Source: Bradyrhizobium sp. AT1 (GTDB taxonomy: Bacteria; Pseudomonadota; Alphaproteobacteria; Rhizobiales; Xanthobacteraceae). Taken from it: a stretch of DNA of 50,818 bases. A program made the position numbers and the translations under genes. Below are positions 32,520 through 41,126 of the stretch, piece by piece (position 1 is the first letter of the stretch; each line of letters opens with the position of its first letter). The notes under the pieces are model-generated. The model ran no database searches and was not told the origin of the DNA. It saw only the letters and a list, made by a program, of their open reading frames with translations. The stretch covers positions 370,037 through 420,854 of the forward strand of contig NZ_JXDL01000001.1 in NCBI RefSeq assembly GCF_001590795.1, in the 5' to 3' direction.

Positions 32520-33296
32520 CTATTGCGCCGCGCCCAGCCCAAGCTTTGCATAGATCCGCCGTGCATACGCGCCGAAGGCATCCGTGGTCTTCAGCGGAAG
32601 GTCGCGCGGGAAGGGCAGGTCGATCGGGAAATAATCGGCCATCTTCGCCGGGCCCGCGGTCAGCACGGCGCAATGCGACGACAGGAACACCGCTTCCTGG
32701 ATCGAATGCGTGACGAAGATGATGGTCTTGCCGCTCTCGCGCCAGATACGCAGCATCTCCAGGTTCATCTGCTCGCGCGTCAGCGCATCCAGCGCGCCGA
32801 ACGGCTCGTCCATCAGGATCAGCTTGGGATCGTGGATGAAGGCGCGCGCGATCGCGGTGCGCTGCTGCATGCCGCCGGAGAGCTCCCGCGGATATTTCTG
32901 CTCATAGCCGGCGAGCCCGACGAGGTTGAGCAGGTCGCGCGCCCGTTCGCGCGCGGCCTTCATCGGCAAGCCGACGATCTCGGCCGGCAGCAGCACGTTG
33001 TCGAGAATGGTGCGCCATTTCAGCAGCAGGGCCTGCTGGAAAACCATGCCGATGTCGCGGGTCGGATCGAACGGGCTGTCGGCATTGCCGATCTTCACGC
33101 TGCCGCCATCGGCACCGTGCAGGCCGGCCAGGATCTTCATCACCGTGGTCTTGCCGCAGCCGGACGGCCCGACCAGCGAGACCAGCTCACCTTCCTGCAC
33201 GTCCATGGTGACGTCGGACACCGCCAGGAATTCGGCGCCGCCGCTGCGATAAACCTTGCGGACGCCCTGCAGGCTGATGAAGGGGGGTGGACTCAT
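32520..33296 (-). CDS. ABC transporter ATP-binding protein (SsuB/TauB type)
   Basis: This 258-residue ATPase is of the nitrate/sulfonate/NMT1 import family. Walker A is [13 protein letters not shown], the Q-loop region is [12 protein letters not shown], the signature is [15 protein letters not shown], Walker B is [15 protein letters not shown], and the H-loop is [10 protein letters not shown]. It is the last gene of a five-gene minus-strand operon and overlaps the upstream lyase gene by ATGA. It pairs with the permease at 36216 and the binding protein at 37835, although three enzyme genes lie between it and the permease. Confidence 0.93.
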   Translation of the reverse strand: MSPPPFISLQGVRKVYRSGGAEFLAVSDVTMDVQEGELVSLVGPSGCGKTTVMKILAGLHGADGGSVKIGNADSPFDPTRDIGMVFQQALLLKWRTILDNVLLPAEIVGLPMKAARERARDLLNLVGLAGYEQKYPRELSGGMQQRTAIARAFIHDPKLILMDEPFGALDALTREQMNLEMLRIWRESGKTIIFVTHSIQEAVFLSSHCAVLTAGPAKMADYFPIDLPFPRDLPLKTTDAFGAYARRIYAKLGLGAAQ

Positions 33297-34348
33297 GCCA
33301 GCCATTTGTCCAGGTTCGCGGCGACAAAAGTATCGTCGCTGAGGTCGGCGTGCTCGCGCGTGACGCGATCGATCTCCTCCTTTTGGCCGGGACTGAGGCC
33401 TTCGTTCGGATCGAGGCACCACAGGCCCTGCATCAGGCCCTGGCGGCGCAGGATTTCGTGGCAGCCGGCGATGCAGCCGTGAAAATTGTTGGCGACGTCG
33501 AAGAAGGCGCTGTTGCAATCGGTGACGCGGGCATCGAGGGCGAGCAGGTCGGCCGGGACGCTGTCCTTGTGCCGCGCCGCCTTGCAACGCTCGAACTGCT
33601 TGATGGCGCTCGCGGTCCACACCGACCAATGGCCGAGCAGGCCGCCCTTGAAATAGGTGCGCGTGGTGACGCCCTTGTCGCGCAGGTCGAACGGCAGCAC
33701 CAGGTCGAGCAGGATGTGATCGTCATTGCCAGTGTAGAGCGCGACGCGGTCGAGCGCGCCGGCGGCCGCGACGCCGCGCAGCACATCGAGGGTCCGATAG
33801 CGGTTGAACGGCGCAATCTTGATCGCGATGACATTGTCGATCGACGCAAAGCGCTGCCAGAACCGGCTCGACAGGATGACGCCGCCGACGGCGGGCTGCA
33901 GGTAGAAGCCGACCAGCGGGATTTCCGCGGCGACCGCCGTGCAATGCGCGATGATTTCGTCCTCGGAGGCGCTCTTCATCGCGGCAAGGCTGAGAAGGCC
34001 GGCGTGATAGCCGATGTCACGGGCGGTGCGGGCTTCGGTGACCGCCTGCGCGGTCGGACCTGCAAGCCCCGCGACCATCGCCAGCGGACGCTTGGTCCAG
34101 TTGGCCGCGGTCTCGGCGGCAAGCTCGAGCACGGGCCGGTAGAGGCCGACATCGCGGATCGCGAATTGCGTGGTGTGCACGCCGACCGCAAGGCCGCCTG
34201 AGCCCGCGTCGATGTAATAGCGCGTCAACGCGCGCTGATGCGTCTTGTCGAGCTGGCGCTCGGCGGTGAGCGCGAGGGGATGGGCCGGCAGCACGGTGCC
34301 GTCGGCAATCAGCTGGCGGACGTCGCGGTTGATCTGGCTGTGATGCAT
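33293..34348 (-). CDS. Dihydrodipicolinate-synthase-family lyase/aldolase
   Basis: This 351-residue protein of the DapA/NanA class I aldolase superfamily uses a Schiff-base lysine. Here the lysine is expected in VIAIKIAPFNRY and the partner tyrosine in LVGFYLQPAVGG. GSGGLAVGVHTTQF is the early loop. Length and sequence differ from DapA proper. Members of the superfamily cleave or condense pyruvate or 2-oxo acid adducts. The gene overlaps the ATPase gene and lies 6 nt after a GNAT gene. Substrate unknown, presumably related to the imported compound. Confidence 0.82.
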   Translation of the reverse strand: MHHSQINRDVRQLIADGTVLPAHPLALTAERQLDKTHQRALTRYYIDAGSGGLAVGVHTTQFAIRDVGLYRPVLELAAETAANWTKRPLAMVAGLAGPTAQAVTEARTARDIGYHAGLLSLAAMKSASEDEIIAHCTAVAAEIPLVGFYLQPAVGGVILSSRFWQRFASIDNVIAIKIAPFNRYRTLDVLRGVAAAGALDRVALYTGNDDHILLDLVLPFDLRDKGVTTRTYFKGGLLGHWSVWTASAIKQFERCKAARHKDSVPADLLALDARVTDCNSAFFDVANNFHGCIAGCHEILRRQGLMQGLWCLDPNEGLSPGQKEEIDRVTREHADLSDDTFVAANLDKWLA

Positions 34349-34354
34349 GATGTC

Positions 34355-35176
34355 CTATCCGAATTCGGGGCCGGCGACGGCGAATGGCATGTCTTCACCC
34401 GTGACGGTGGCGGGGCCGAAGCGCATGCGCTGGAACGGCCGCTCGATGGTCCAGCCGGAGGCGGTCAGTCCGTCCAGGAATGCTCCCTGCGAGGCGATGG
34501 CGTCGAGCAGCAGCGGGCTGGTCTCGGAGCGCACGATCGCGTCGACCAAGCCCAGCGCTGCCGCGGCGTCGTCGGCCAACAACGGGCCGACATGGCGGGC
34601 GGTGCGGCCGTCGCGCACCAGTGCGATGGCGCCATTTTCGGCGACGATGCGCGAGCCGGGACGTTGGGCGAAGGCTTCGAGGAGGGCGGTCCGATCGAAA
34701 CCGGTGGCCCGCTGATCTCGTGCGCGAAGCGCATCGAGCGTCGCGGATGACGATGGCGGCGCGGCGGGGCCCGCAGGCCTCGCCAGCTTCAAGCGACGCA
34801 ATTGCAGCGTCGGCGTGAACCCCAACGGCCCGTAGACGGCCGCGCCGTCAGGCGTAGCGTCGAGCCAGCTGGTCAGGCCGTTCCGACGCGCCGTCTCCAG
34901 GCAGGCATCGACGAGACGGGTGGCGTAGCCGCGGCGGCGATGCGTCGCTGAGACCAGCACCATGCTGATCCAGGCGTTGTTGCCGGAATAAGGCAGCAGG
35001 GCCGCCGTGGCGACCAGCCGCATGCCGTCGCGAATGCCGAAGACGATTCCGTCGCGCAGGAAGATGCGCCAGTCGTCCTCGGTCTGGTTCCAGTGCGCTT
35101 CCGTCGAGAGCGCCAGCCCGGCGATCGCGTCCTCGATGCCGAGCTTGAGGAGGGGCGGGGCGTCAGTAACGGCCAT
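34355..35176 (-). CDS. GNAT acetyltransferase with C-terminal extension
   Basis: This 273-residue protein has an N-terminal GNAT domain (about residues 12-135) with the acetyl-CoA loop SATHRRRGYATRLVDACLET and DATPDGAAVYGPLGF. The C-terminal half (ATLDALRARDQRATGFDRTA onward) resembles the YitH-type second acetyltransferase-like domain. It overlaps the upstream epimerase gene by 14 nt, showing tight co-transcription. In this operon it may acetylate an amino intermediate made or used by the other enzymes. This is an inference. Confidence 0.83.
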   Translation of the reverse strand: MAVTDAPPLLKLGIEDAIAGLALSTEAHWNQTEDDWRIFLRDGIVFGIRDGMRLVATAALLPYSGNNAWISMVLVSATHRRRGYATRLVDACLETARRNGLTSWLDATPDGAAVYGPLGFTPTLQLRRLKLARPAGPAAPPSSSATLDALRARDQRATGFDRTALLEAFAQRPGSRIVAENGAIALVRDGRTARHVGPLLADDAAAALGLVDAIVRSETSPLLLDAIASQGAFLDGLTASGWTIERPFQRMRFGPATVTGEDMPFAVAGPEFG

Positions 35177-36200
35177 CGCGCACCTCGTATTTGGTGGGCT
35201 TGCCGAGGCTCGGCATGGCGCGCGAGACCCAGTCCGCGGTCCAGGCGATCAACTGCTCGGTGTCGACGACGGGAAGGCCGAACAGCGCGACCGCCTTGGA
35301 GGTGTCGGTCAGCCATGCGGTCGGCTCCTCCTTGCCCGTCAGCACCGGTGCGCGGCCGAACCTGGCGCCGAATTTCTGCGCGAGATCGCGCACCGCCAGG
35401 ATCTCGTGGCCGCTGACATTGATCGGCGAGGTCGGTGTGGTGCAGTGGGCAAGGCAGCGCAGCGCCTGCGCGGAGGCATCGCCCTGCCAGATGAAGTTGA
35501 CGTGGCCGAGGCTGACGTCGATCGGCGAACCCGTGAGCACCTTCGTCGCGATGTCGTGCAGCACGCCGTAGCGCATGTCGATCGCGTAATTGAGGCGGAA
35601 CAGGCGCCCGGGCGTTGCGAATTTGTGCGAGAAATATTCGAACATGCGCTCGCGACCGACGCAGGATTGCGCGTATTCGCCGGGCGGGTTCGGCGCCATG
35701 TCCTCGGCCGAGCCTTTGCCGTCGACGGGCACGAACGGATAGACGCAGCCGGTCGAGAACGCCACGATGCGCGAGGACGGGAAGGCCTGTGCGACCAGGG
35801 CGGGCACGTGCGCGTTCATCGCCCAGGTCAGCGACAGATCGCCCTCGGCGCCGAACTTGCGGCCGGCCATGAAGACGATGTTGGGCGCTTTCGGTAGCGA
35901 CTGGATCGCCTTTTCGTCCATCAGATCGCAATTGATGGTTTCGACGCCGCGCGTGTGCAGCCAGTCCTTCACGCCTGCTTCGCTGAAGCGGGCGACGCCG
36001 ATGACGCGGCGATCGGGCACTGCGGCCTTGGCAAGGCCCGCCAGCGTAGGCCCCATCTTGCCGCCGACGCCGAGGATCATGATGTCGCCCTCGACCTTGG
36101 CGAGGTCGTCGATCAGCGCTTGCGTCGGCCGGCACAGCAGATCGTCGAGCGCCGCGATATCGGGAATGGTCTTCGGCAGGGTCTCGCGGGTGAGCAGCAT
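35163..36200 (-). CDS. NAD-dependent epimerase/dehydratase-family protein
   Basis: This 345-residue extended-SDR-like protein has its Rossmann motif at about residues 42-52 (ILGVGGKMGPTLA), a variant of GxxGxxG. Later come NIVFMAGRKFGAEGDLSLTW and VAFSTGCVYPFVPVDGKGSA, and the expected YxxxK tyrosine region is replaced by EYAQSCVGRERMF. The missing classical YxxxK means it may not be an ordinary dehydrogenase. It lies 15 nt downstream of the permease and overlaps the GNAT gene. Substrate unknown. Confidence 0.8.
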   Translation of the reverse strand: MLLTRETLPKTIPDIAALDDLLCRPTQALIDDLAKVEGDIMILGVGGKMGPTLAGLAKAAVPDRRVIGVARFSEAGVKDWLHTRGVETINCDLMDEKAIQSLPKAPNIVFMAGRKFGAEGDLSLTWAMNAHVPALVAQAFPSSRIVAFSTGCVYPFVPVDGKGSAEDMAPNPPGEYAQSCVGRERMFEYFSHKFATPGRLFRLNYAIDMRYGVLHDIATKVLTGSPIDVSLGHVNFIWQGDASAQALRCLAHCTTPTSPINVSGHEILAVRDLAQKFGARFGRAPVLTGKEEPTAWLTDTSKAVALFGLPVVDTEQLIAWTADWVSRAMPSLGKPTKYEVRDGRY

Positions 36201-36215
36201 GGATCGTTCCTTAAG

Positions 36216-36986
36216 CTAAGACTGCCTGGCATCGCCGACCACGAACATGCGTTCGAGGACGAGGACCAGGCCGTAGAGCGCGACCCCGAGCAGTGTCAGC
36301 AGCACGACCGCCATCACCATCGCGGGCGTGTCGAGCGAGGACTGCACCTGGATCATGAGGTAGCCGAGCCCGCGCTCGGAGGCGATGAACTCGCCGACGA
36401 TGGCGCCGGCGACGGCCAGGATGGCGCCGACCTTCATGCCGGAGAAGATGTAAGGCAGCGATCCCGGCAGCTGGATCTTGCGGAACAGCGTCCAGCGCGA
36501 GCCGCGCAGCGATTTGACGAGATCGAGCAGATCAGGCTCGACCTCACGCAAGCCCCGCGCGGTGGTGAGCAGGATCGGGAAGAAGCAGATGCTGAAGGCG
36601 ATCAGGATGTTCGGCACGATGCCGTAGGAGAACCAGACGATGAAGAGGGGGCCGAGCGCGACCTTCGGGATCATGTTCAGCGTCACGAACAGCGGCAGCA
36701 GCATGAGGCTCAGCAGCGGCGCCCAGCTGAAGATCACGGCAAGGGCGACGCCGACGAAGGCGCCGAGCGCGAAGCCGCCGAGGATCTCGACTGCCGTCAC
36801 CAGCGTGTTGCTGCTCCAGGCGTAGTTCGCGGTTCCCAGCGTCTGCACGGTGGCCAGCGGTGAGGGCAGGATGAATTTCGGGACGTGGAAGGCGTCGACC
36901 GCGACCTGCCAGAGCACAAGCACGGCGAGGTGCACGATCAGGATGACCGCAAAGCTGCGTGCCGTGCGTGCGCCGTCTCCTGCCAC
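36216..36986 (-). CDS. ABC transporter permease (SsuC/TauC type)
   Basis: This 256-residue inner-membrane permease has about six hydrophobic segments (FAVILIVHLAVLVLWQVAVD, LGGFALGAFVGVALAVIF and others). The EAA loop for ATPase docking is VKSLRGSRWTLFRKIQLPGS, including LRGS. GTG 36984-36986 is chosen because AGGGAG lies 7 nt upstream. It is the first gene of the operon, and its promoter region carries a TetR-type palindrome at 37070. With the ATPase and the NMT1 binding protein it completes an importer. Confidence 0.92.
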   Translation of the reverse strand: MAGDGARTARSFAVILIVHLAVLVLWQVAVDAFHVPKFILPSPLATVQTLGTANYAWSSNTLVTAVEILGGFALGAFVGVALAVIFSWAPLLSLMLLPLFVTLNMIPKVALGPLFIVWFSYGIVPNILIAFSICFFPILLTTARGLREVEPDLLDLVKSLRGSRWTLFRKIQLPGSLPYIFSGMKVGAILAVAGAIVGEFIASERGLGYLMIQVQSSLDTPAMVMAVVLLTLLGVALYGLVLVLERMFVVGDARQS

Positions 36987-37069
36987 CGGTTGCTCCCTGT
37001 TGCCGCGGCGACGATGCCGCAAATTTTCAGCCCAAGCAGTTGCAAGCCTAACCGCCCTTGGACAAAGTT

Positions 37070-37085
37070 TCAACCAGTTGGTTGA
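37070..37085 (-). promoter_or_regulatory. TetR operator overlapping the permease-operon -35
   Basis: TCAACCAGTTGGTTGA has 7-nt arms TCAACCA/TGGTTGA with a 2-nt centre, the same layout as the RutR-type site TTGACCA-NN-TGGTCAA. On the minus strand its last TTGA forms part of a -35 TTGAAA (37073-37068). TAGGCT follows after 17 nt. It abuts the stop codon of the tetR gene. Confidence 0.75.
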
Positions 37086-37733
37086 TTAGGGGCGGAGCGA
37101 CTGCAGCACCAGGTCGGCGACGTGCCGGCGGCGGGCGCGGCGCTGGGTACGGCTCGACAGGTCCTTGCCGAAGATCGCCGACAGCGTCGGGGTGTTGGAG
37201 AAGAAGAAATAGCTGAGCCCGGCAATGGAGATGTAGAGCTGGACCGGGTCGATCCCCTTGCGGAACACACCCGCGCGCACGCCCTCGTTGAGGATGTGGG
37301 AGACGCTCTTGACCAGCGGGGAATGCATCGCCTCCAGCCGGGTCGAGCCGCGGACATGGCGGGCGCCGCCGCGGTTCTCGTCGTTCAAAAGCACGATGAA
37401 ATCAGGGTTTGCGGCCAGATGGTCGAACGAGGCCTCGATCAGCTTGCGGATCGCCTTCTCCGGCGGCAGGCCCTCGAGATTGAGCTTGCGCTCCTGCTCG
37501 CGGATGTCTTCATAGACCCATTCGAGCACGGCGAGGTAGAGCGCGTCCTTGTCGCCGAAATAGTGGTAGACGAGCTGCTTGTTGACGCCGGCGCGCTCGG
37601 CGATCTCGTCGACGCGGGCGCCGGCGAAGCCGTGCCGGGCGAATTCCAGGCGCGCCGCGGTGAGCAGCTTCTTGCGGGTGGCGACGGGGTCGCGGCGCTG
37701 CGGCACGGTGTCGCCAGATCGTTTTGCGGGCAT
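37086..37733 (-). CDS. TetR-family repressor (RutR-like)
   Basis: This 215-residue regulator has an N-terminal helix-turn-helix (ARHGFAGARVDEIAERAGVN, then KQLVYHYFGDKDALYLAVLE) and a C-terminal domain that resembles RutR-like proteins. ATG 37731-37733 is used. Palindromes of one type lie on both sides of the gene (37070-37085 and 37736-37751), so it likely represses the permease operon downstream, the divergent binding-protein gene and itself. The inducer is presumably the imported compound or a product made from it. Confidence 0.88.
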   Translation of the reverse strand: MPAKRSGDTVPQRRDPVATRKKLLTAARLEFARHGFAGARVDEIAERAGVNKQLVYHYFGDKDALYLAVLEWVYEDIREQERKLNLEGLPPEKAIRKLIEASFDHLAANPDFIVLLNDENRGGARHVRGSTRLEAMHSPLVKSVSHILNEGVRAGVFRKGIDPVQLYISIAGLSYFFFSNTPTLSAIFGKDLSSRTQRRARRRHVADLVLQSLRP

Positions 37734-37735
37734 TT

Positions 37736-37753
37736 CCAACCAAACAGTTGACA
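37736..37753 (+). promoter_or_regulatory. TetR operator and -35 of the binding-protein promoter
   Basis: CCAACCAAACAGTTGA (37736-37751) shares 11 of 16 positions with the site at 37070. Its final TTGA is the start of a perfect -35 TTGACA (37748-37753) for the plus-strand gene at 37835. A weak -10, TTGCAT, lies 17 nt further. It also sits just upstream of the tetR start on the other strand. Confidence 0.68.
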
Positions 37754-37834
37754 AGTTGAGGGCGGGCTTGTTGCATTGGTAGCCTCACAAGGGGAGAGCG
37801 ACAAGCCGGGTCGCTTGGCATGAGGAGAGATGCG

Positions 37835-38839
37835 ATGAAGCGTTTGCAGGCGGCTGTTGTGGCTTTGGCACTCGGTTTGCCGGCGGTGCCGGCGAGCGCG
37901 GGCGAGGCGGTGAACCTGATCCTGAACTGGACGCCGACGGCCGATCACTCGCCGTATTATTATGCCAAGGCGCAGGGCTGGTACGAGAAAGCGGGCATCG
38001 ACCTCACGATCGAGACCGGCAAGGGCTCAGGCGTCTCCGCCGCCAAGGTCGGCTCCGGCGGCTCGCCGTTCGGCGTCGCCGATCTCGCCACCATGCTGGT
38101 GGCCAAGAGCAAGGGCGCCGACACGGTGGCCGTGATGAGCGTCTACGCCAATACCGGGCAGACCTTCTACTGGCTGAAGAGCTACGGCGTGAACGGGGTG
38201 AAGGACTTTGCCGGCCACAAGATCGGCAATCCGCCCGGCGATGCCTCGCGCGTGATGTGGCCGGCCTTCGCCAAGGCCGCGGGCCTTGCGCCGGACTCCG
38301 TCGGTTTCGTCAATGTCGGACCGACCGCGAAGATCGCGGCGCTGAAGAGCCACACCGTCGACATCATCAGCGACTTCTACAACGAGCATGATCTCAAGGT
38401 GATCGAGTTCGGGCCCGACCTCGGCTACGTCAACTGGAAGGACATCGGGCTCAACCCGTACGGCAATTCGCTGATCGTCAACGGCGCGTATTTGCAGAAG
38501 AATCCGAAGGTCGTCGAAGACTTTGTGCGCGTCACGCAGAAAGCCTTTGCCGCCTGCGTTGCCGACGCCACGCCGTGCCTGAAGGCGCTGCTCGACCAGG
38601 TCTCCGGTCTCGACAAGGAGAACCAGGAGCGCCAGTGGGAGCGCATCAAGTTCCTAATGACGGACGAGTTCACCACCACCAAGGGGCTCGGCTGGATCGA
38701 CGGCGAGCGGATGAAGAAGGACTACGAACTGGTCCAGAGCTATCTCGGCATGGAGAAGCCGTTCGACGTGACGACAGCGTTCACGACCAAGATGCTGGAT
38801 CCTTCAATCAAGATGGATGCGAGCAAGGTGAAGAAATAG
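37835..38839 (+). CDS. NMT1/THI5-like ABC substrate-binding protein
   Basis: This 334-residue periplasmic protein has a signal peptide (MKRLQAAVVALALGLPAVPA, cleavage near ASA-GE). The mature protein begins VNLILNWTPTADHSPYYYAK, the hallmark of ThiY/NMT1-like proteins that bind pyrimidines, sulfonates, riboflavin or aromatic compounds. The loop GKGSGVSAAKVGSGGSPFGV matches the family. ATG 37835 is preceded by GGAGAGA. It is transcribed away from tetR and completes the importer with the operon at 32520-36986. Ligand unknown. Confidence 0.92.
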   Translation: MKRLQAAVVALALGLPAVPASAGEAVNLILNWTPTADHSPYYYAKAQGWYEKAGIDLTIETGKGSGVSAAKVGSGGSPFGVADLATMLVAKSKGADTVAVMSVYANTGQTFYWLKSYGVNGVKDFAGHKIGNPPGDASRVMWPAFAKAAGLAPDSVGFVNVGPTAKIAALKSHTVDIISDFYNEHDLKVIEFGPDLGYVNWKDIGLNPYGNSLIVNGAYLQKNPKVVEDFVRVTQKAFAACVADATPCLKALLDQVSGLDKENQERQWERIKFLMTDEFTTTKGLGWIDGERMKKDYELVQSYLGMEKPFDVTTAFTTKMLDPSIKMDASKVKK

Positions 38840-38860
38840 AGGGGCGCCGCGCGCTCCTCT

Positions 38861-38999
38861 GGTGCCCCGGACGCAGCGCAGCGTCCTTTGACGGTGCGCT
38901 GCAGAGCCGGGGCCCATTGTGCCGAGAGCATGATCCGGGCGGCCTGGGTCCCGGCTCTGCGCAGCAGCGCTGCACGCTGCAGCGCGTCCGGGACACGAG
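38861..38999. repeat. Second palindromic repeat family, full element
   Basis: The left end GTGCCCCGGACGCAGCGCAG and the right end CTGCAGCGCGTCCGGGACAC are inverted. Inner arms GAGCCGGGGCCC and GGGTCCCGGCTC also pair. It is the same family as 17282-17446 and lies between the binding-protein gene and minC. Confidence 0.82.
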
Positions 39000-39043
39000 A
39001 GCGGCAGCCAACCGCCCATTCCCCCACGTAATCCCACGGAGAA

Positions 39044-39091
39044 TTAACCGGCCGTTAACCATATCCGCCGCATCGTTAACCATTCAATAAC
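39044..39091 (+). promoter_or_regulatory. Two CtrA-type boxes upstream of minCDE
   Basis: TTAACCGGCCGTTAAC (39044-39059) matches TTAA-N7-TTAAC exactly. TTAACCATTCAATAAC (39076-39091) has one mismatch. They lie 20-67 nt before the minC start. CtrA control of min genes has been described in Sinorhizobium meliloti, so cell-cycle control is likely. Binding here is inferred. Confidence 0.72.
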
Positions 39092-39110
39092 AGGGAACGA
39101 GTCGGCCGCT

Positions 39111-39803
39111 ATGGAGGCTGCAGTCAAACCTCAACGCCAAATGGTGCGCCTGCGCGGGCGCTCCTATGTGGCCTTCGTGTTTACGCCGACGGTTCCGGTC
39201 CAGGACTGGCTGCACGAGATCGACGCCACCATCGCCCGCTCGCCGGGCTTCTTTGCCGGCCGGCCCGTGGTGATCGACCTGTCCTCGGTCGACCTCAGCC
39301 AGTCCGGCATCGGCCATCTGCTCACCAGCCTGCAGGACCGCAACATCCGCGTGCTCGGCATCGAGGGCGTGGAGGAGGCAAGGCTGACGGCGATGATGCC
39401 GCCGCTGCTCTCGGGCGGCCGCAGCTGCGTGGTCGAGCCGAGCGCGCCGAAGAAGGCCGAAGCGAAGGCCAAGCCGACCTCGCTGTTGCTGGAAAACCCC
39501 GTGCGTTCCGGTCAGACCGTGATCTTCCCGGAAGGCGACGTCACCATCCTCGGTTCGGTCGGCTCCGGCGCGGAAGTCGTCGCCGGTGGCTCGATTCACG
39601 TCTATGGCGCGCTGCGCGGCCGCGCCATGGCGGGCGTGAACGGTCACACCAGCGCGCGCATCTATTGCCAGAAGATCGAGGCCGAACTGCTTGCGATCGA
39701 TGGGTTTTATCAGACCGCCGACGATATCGACGCCGCTTTGCGCGGCAAGCCGGCCCAGGCGTTCCTGCAGGGCAACACCATGCGAATTACCGCGCTGAAC
39801 TGA
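39111..39803 (+). CDS. minC: Septum-site inhibitor MinC
   Basis: This 230-residue inhibitor of FtsZ polymerisation, recruited to the membrane by MinD, prevents division at the poles. The N-terminal domain (about 1-105) reads VRLRGRSYVAFVFTPTVPVQ. After a lysine/alanine linker, the C-terminal beta-helix domain is evident from VRSGQTVIFPEGDVTILGSV and AEVVAGGSIHVYGALRGRAM. It is the first gene of minCDE, with CtrA boxes just upstream. The minC stop lies 19 nt before minD. Confidence 0.95.
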   Translation: MEAAVKPQRQMVRLRGRSYVAFVFTPTVPVQDWLHEIDATIARSPGFFAGRPVVIDLSSVDLSQSGIGHLLTSLQDRNIRVLGIEGVEEARLTAMMPPLLSGGRSCVVEPSAPKKAEAKAKPTSLLLENPVRSGQTVIFPEGDVTILGSVGSGAEVVAGGSIHVYGALRGRAMAGVNGHTSARIYCQKIEAELLAIDGFYQTADDIDAALRGKPAQAFLQGNTMRITALN

Positions 39804-39822
39804 CCAGAAGGAGATTTTAGAG

Positions 39823-40638
39823 ATGGCCAAGGTACTGGTCGTGACATCGGGCAAGGGAGGCGTCGGCAAGACCACGACGACTGCCGCCTTGGGAGCGGCG
39901 CTGGCGCAACGCGGCGACAAGGTCGTCGTCGTCGATTTCGACGTCGGCCTGCGCAACCTCGACCTGGTGATGGGGGCCGAGCGCCGCGTCGTGTTCGACC
40001 TCATCAACGTGGTGCAGGGCGTTGCAAAGCTCCCGCAAGCGCTGATCAAGGACAAGCGGCTGGAGAATTTGTGGCTGCTGCCGGCCTCGCAAACCCGCGA
40101 CAAGGACGCGCTGACGGAAGAGGGCGTCGGCAAGGTCATCGACGAGCTGCGCGCCCGCTTCGACTGGGTGATCTGCGACAGCCCGGCCGGCATCGAGCGC
40201 GGCGCCTCCATGGCGATGCGCTTTGCCGACGAAGCCGTCGTCGTCACCAATCCAGAAGTGTCATCCGTGCGCGATTCCGACCGCATCATCGGCATGCTCG
40301 ATTCCAAGACCGTGCGGGCCGAAAAGGGCGAGCGGGTCGAGAAGCACATTCTCATCACCCGCTACGATCCCTCGCGCGCCGCGCGCGGCGAGATGCTGAC
40401 CATCGAGGACATCCTCGAGATCCTCGCAACCCCCTTGCTCGGCATCATTCCCGAGAGCCAGGACGTGCTGCGCGCCTCTAACGTCGGCACGCCCGTGACG
40501 CTGTCGAACGCGGACGGCGCACCGGCGCGGGCCTATATCGACGCGGCCCGCCGCCTGTGCGGCGACACGGTGCCGATGCAGGTGCCGACCGAGCGCAAGG
40601 GTTTCATGGATCGCCTGCTGCGTCGGAGGGCTGCATGA
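39823..40638 (+). CDS. minD: Septum-site ATPase MinD
   Basis: This 271-residue deviant-Walker ATPase has the P-loop [11 protein letters not shown] at about residues 10-20, then [20 protein letters not shown] and [15 protein letters not shown]. The C-terminal amphipathic membrane-targeting helix is FMDRLLRRR. It binds the membrane in the ATP form, recruits MinC and is released by MinE. The ribosome site AGAAGGAG precedes the start. The minD stop overlaps minE by ATGA. Confidence 0.98.
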   Translation: MAKVLVVTSGKGGVGKTTTTAALGAALAQRGDKVVVVDFDVGLRNLDLVMGAERRVVFDLINVVQGVAKLPQALIKDKRLENLWLLPASQTRDKDALTEEGVGKVIDELRARFDWVICDSPAGIERGASMAMRFADEAVVVTNPEVSSVRDSDRIIGMLDSKTVRAEKGERVEKHILITRYDPSRAARGEMLTIEDILEILATPLLGIIPESQDVLRASNVGTPVTLSNADGAPARAYIDAARRLCGDTVPMQVPTERKGFMDRLLRRRAA

Positions 40639-40916
40639 GCATGGGTCTGCTTCGGCTTCTCCGCGGCAACAAGGCCTCTGCACCCGTCGCTCGCGAACGG
40701 CTGCAGATCCTGTTGGCCCATGAGCGCGGAATGCGCGGCCAGCCCGATCTGCTCGGTGTGCTGCGTGAGGAAATTCTCGCTGTCGTCTCCAAGCATGTGA
40801 CGCTGGATCCGACCAAGGTCATCGTGCGGCTCGAGCGCGGCGACGAGGTCTCGACCCTCGAGGTCGATATCGAGGTGCCCAACGATTTCGAGCGCAAGAA
40901 AGCGGCGGTCGCGTAG
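40635..40916 (+). CDS. minE: Cell-division topological specificity factor MinE
   Basis: This 93-residue protein activates the MinD ATPase and positions the division site at midcell. The N-terminal [20 protein letters not shown] is the membrane-sensing segment, and [20 protein letters not shown] is the anti-MinCD helix. The C-terminal topological domain follows ([13 protein letters not shown], then [20 protein letters not shown]). The ATG overlaps the minD stop. A strong terminator lies 40 nt downstream. Confidence 0.97.
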   Translation: MSMGLLRLLRGNKASAPVARERLQILLAHERGMRGQPDLLGVLREEILAVVSKHVTLDPTKVIVRLERGDEVSTLEVDIEVPNDFERKKAAVA

Positions 40917-40956
40917 GGGCAACGCGGCCGACGACTCCCAGCTTTTGGGGTGGGTG

Positions 40957-40989
40957 AAGGCGGTCCGCCGGGCATGGCGGGCCGCCTTT
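40957..40989 (+). terminator. minCDE terminator
   Basis: The 13-bp stem AAGGCGGTCCGCC / GGCGGGCCGCCTT (one T-G wobble) with loop GGGCAT is followed by a short T-rich stretch. Confidence 0.85.
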
Positions 40990-41126
40990 GTCGTTTGGGT
41001 CACTCACATTCTCGGGTCCGCCGATGTGATCGACGGCAAGCGGAACGCCATCGGAGGGGAATTCGTTGTTGAAGACCGCGGGAGAGTCGAGCCAGACCCC
41101 GCGGCCTCATCAGACGGAGAGCGCCC

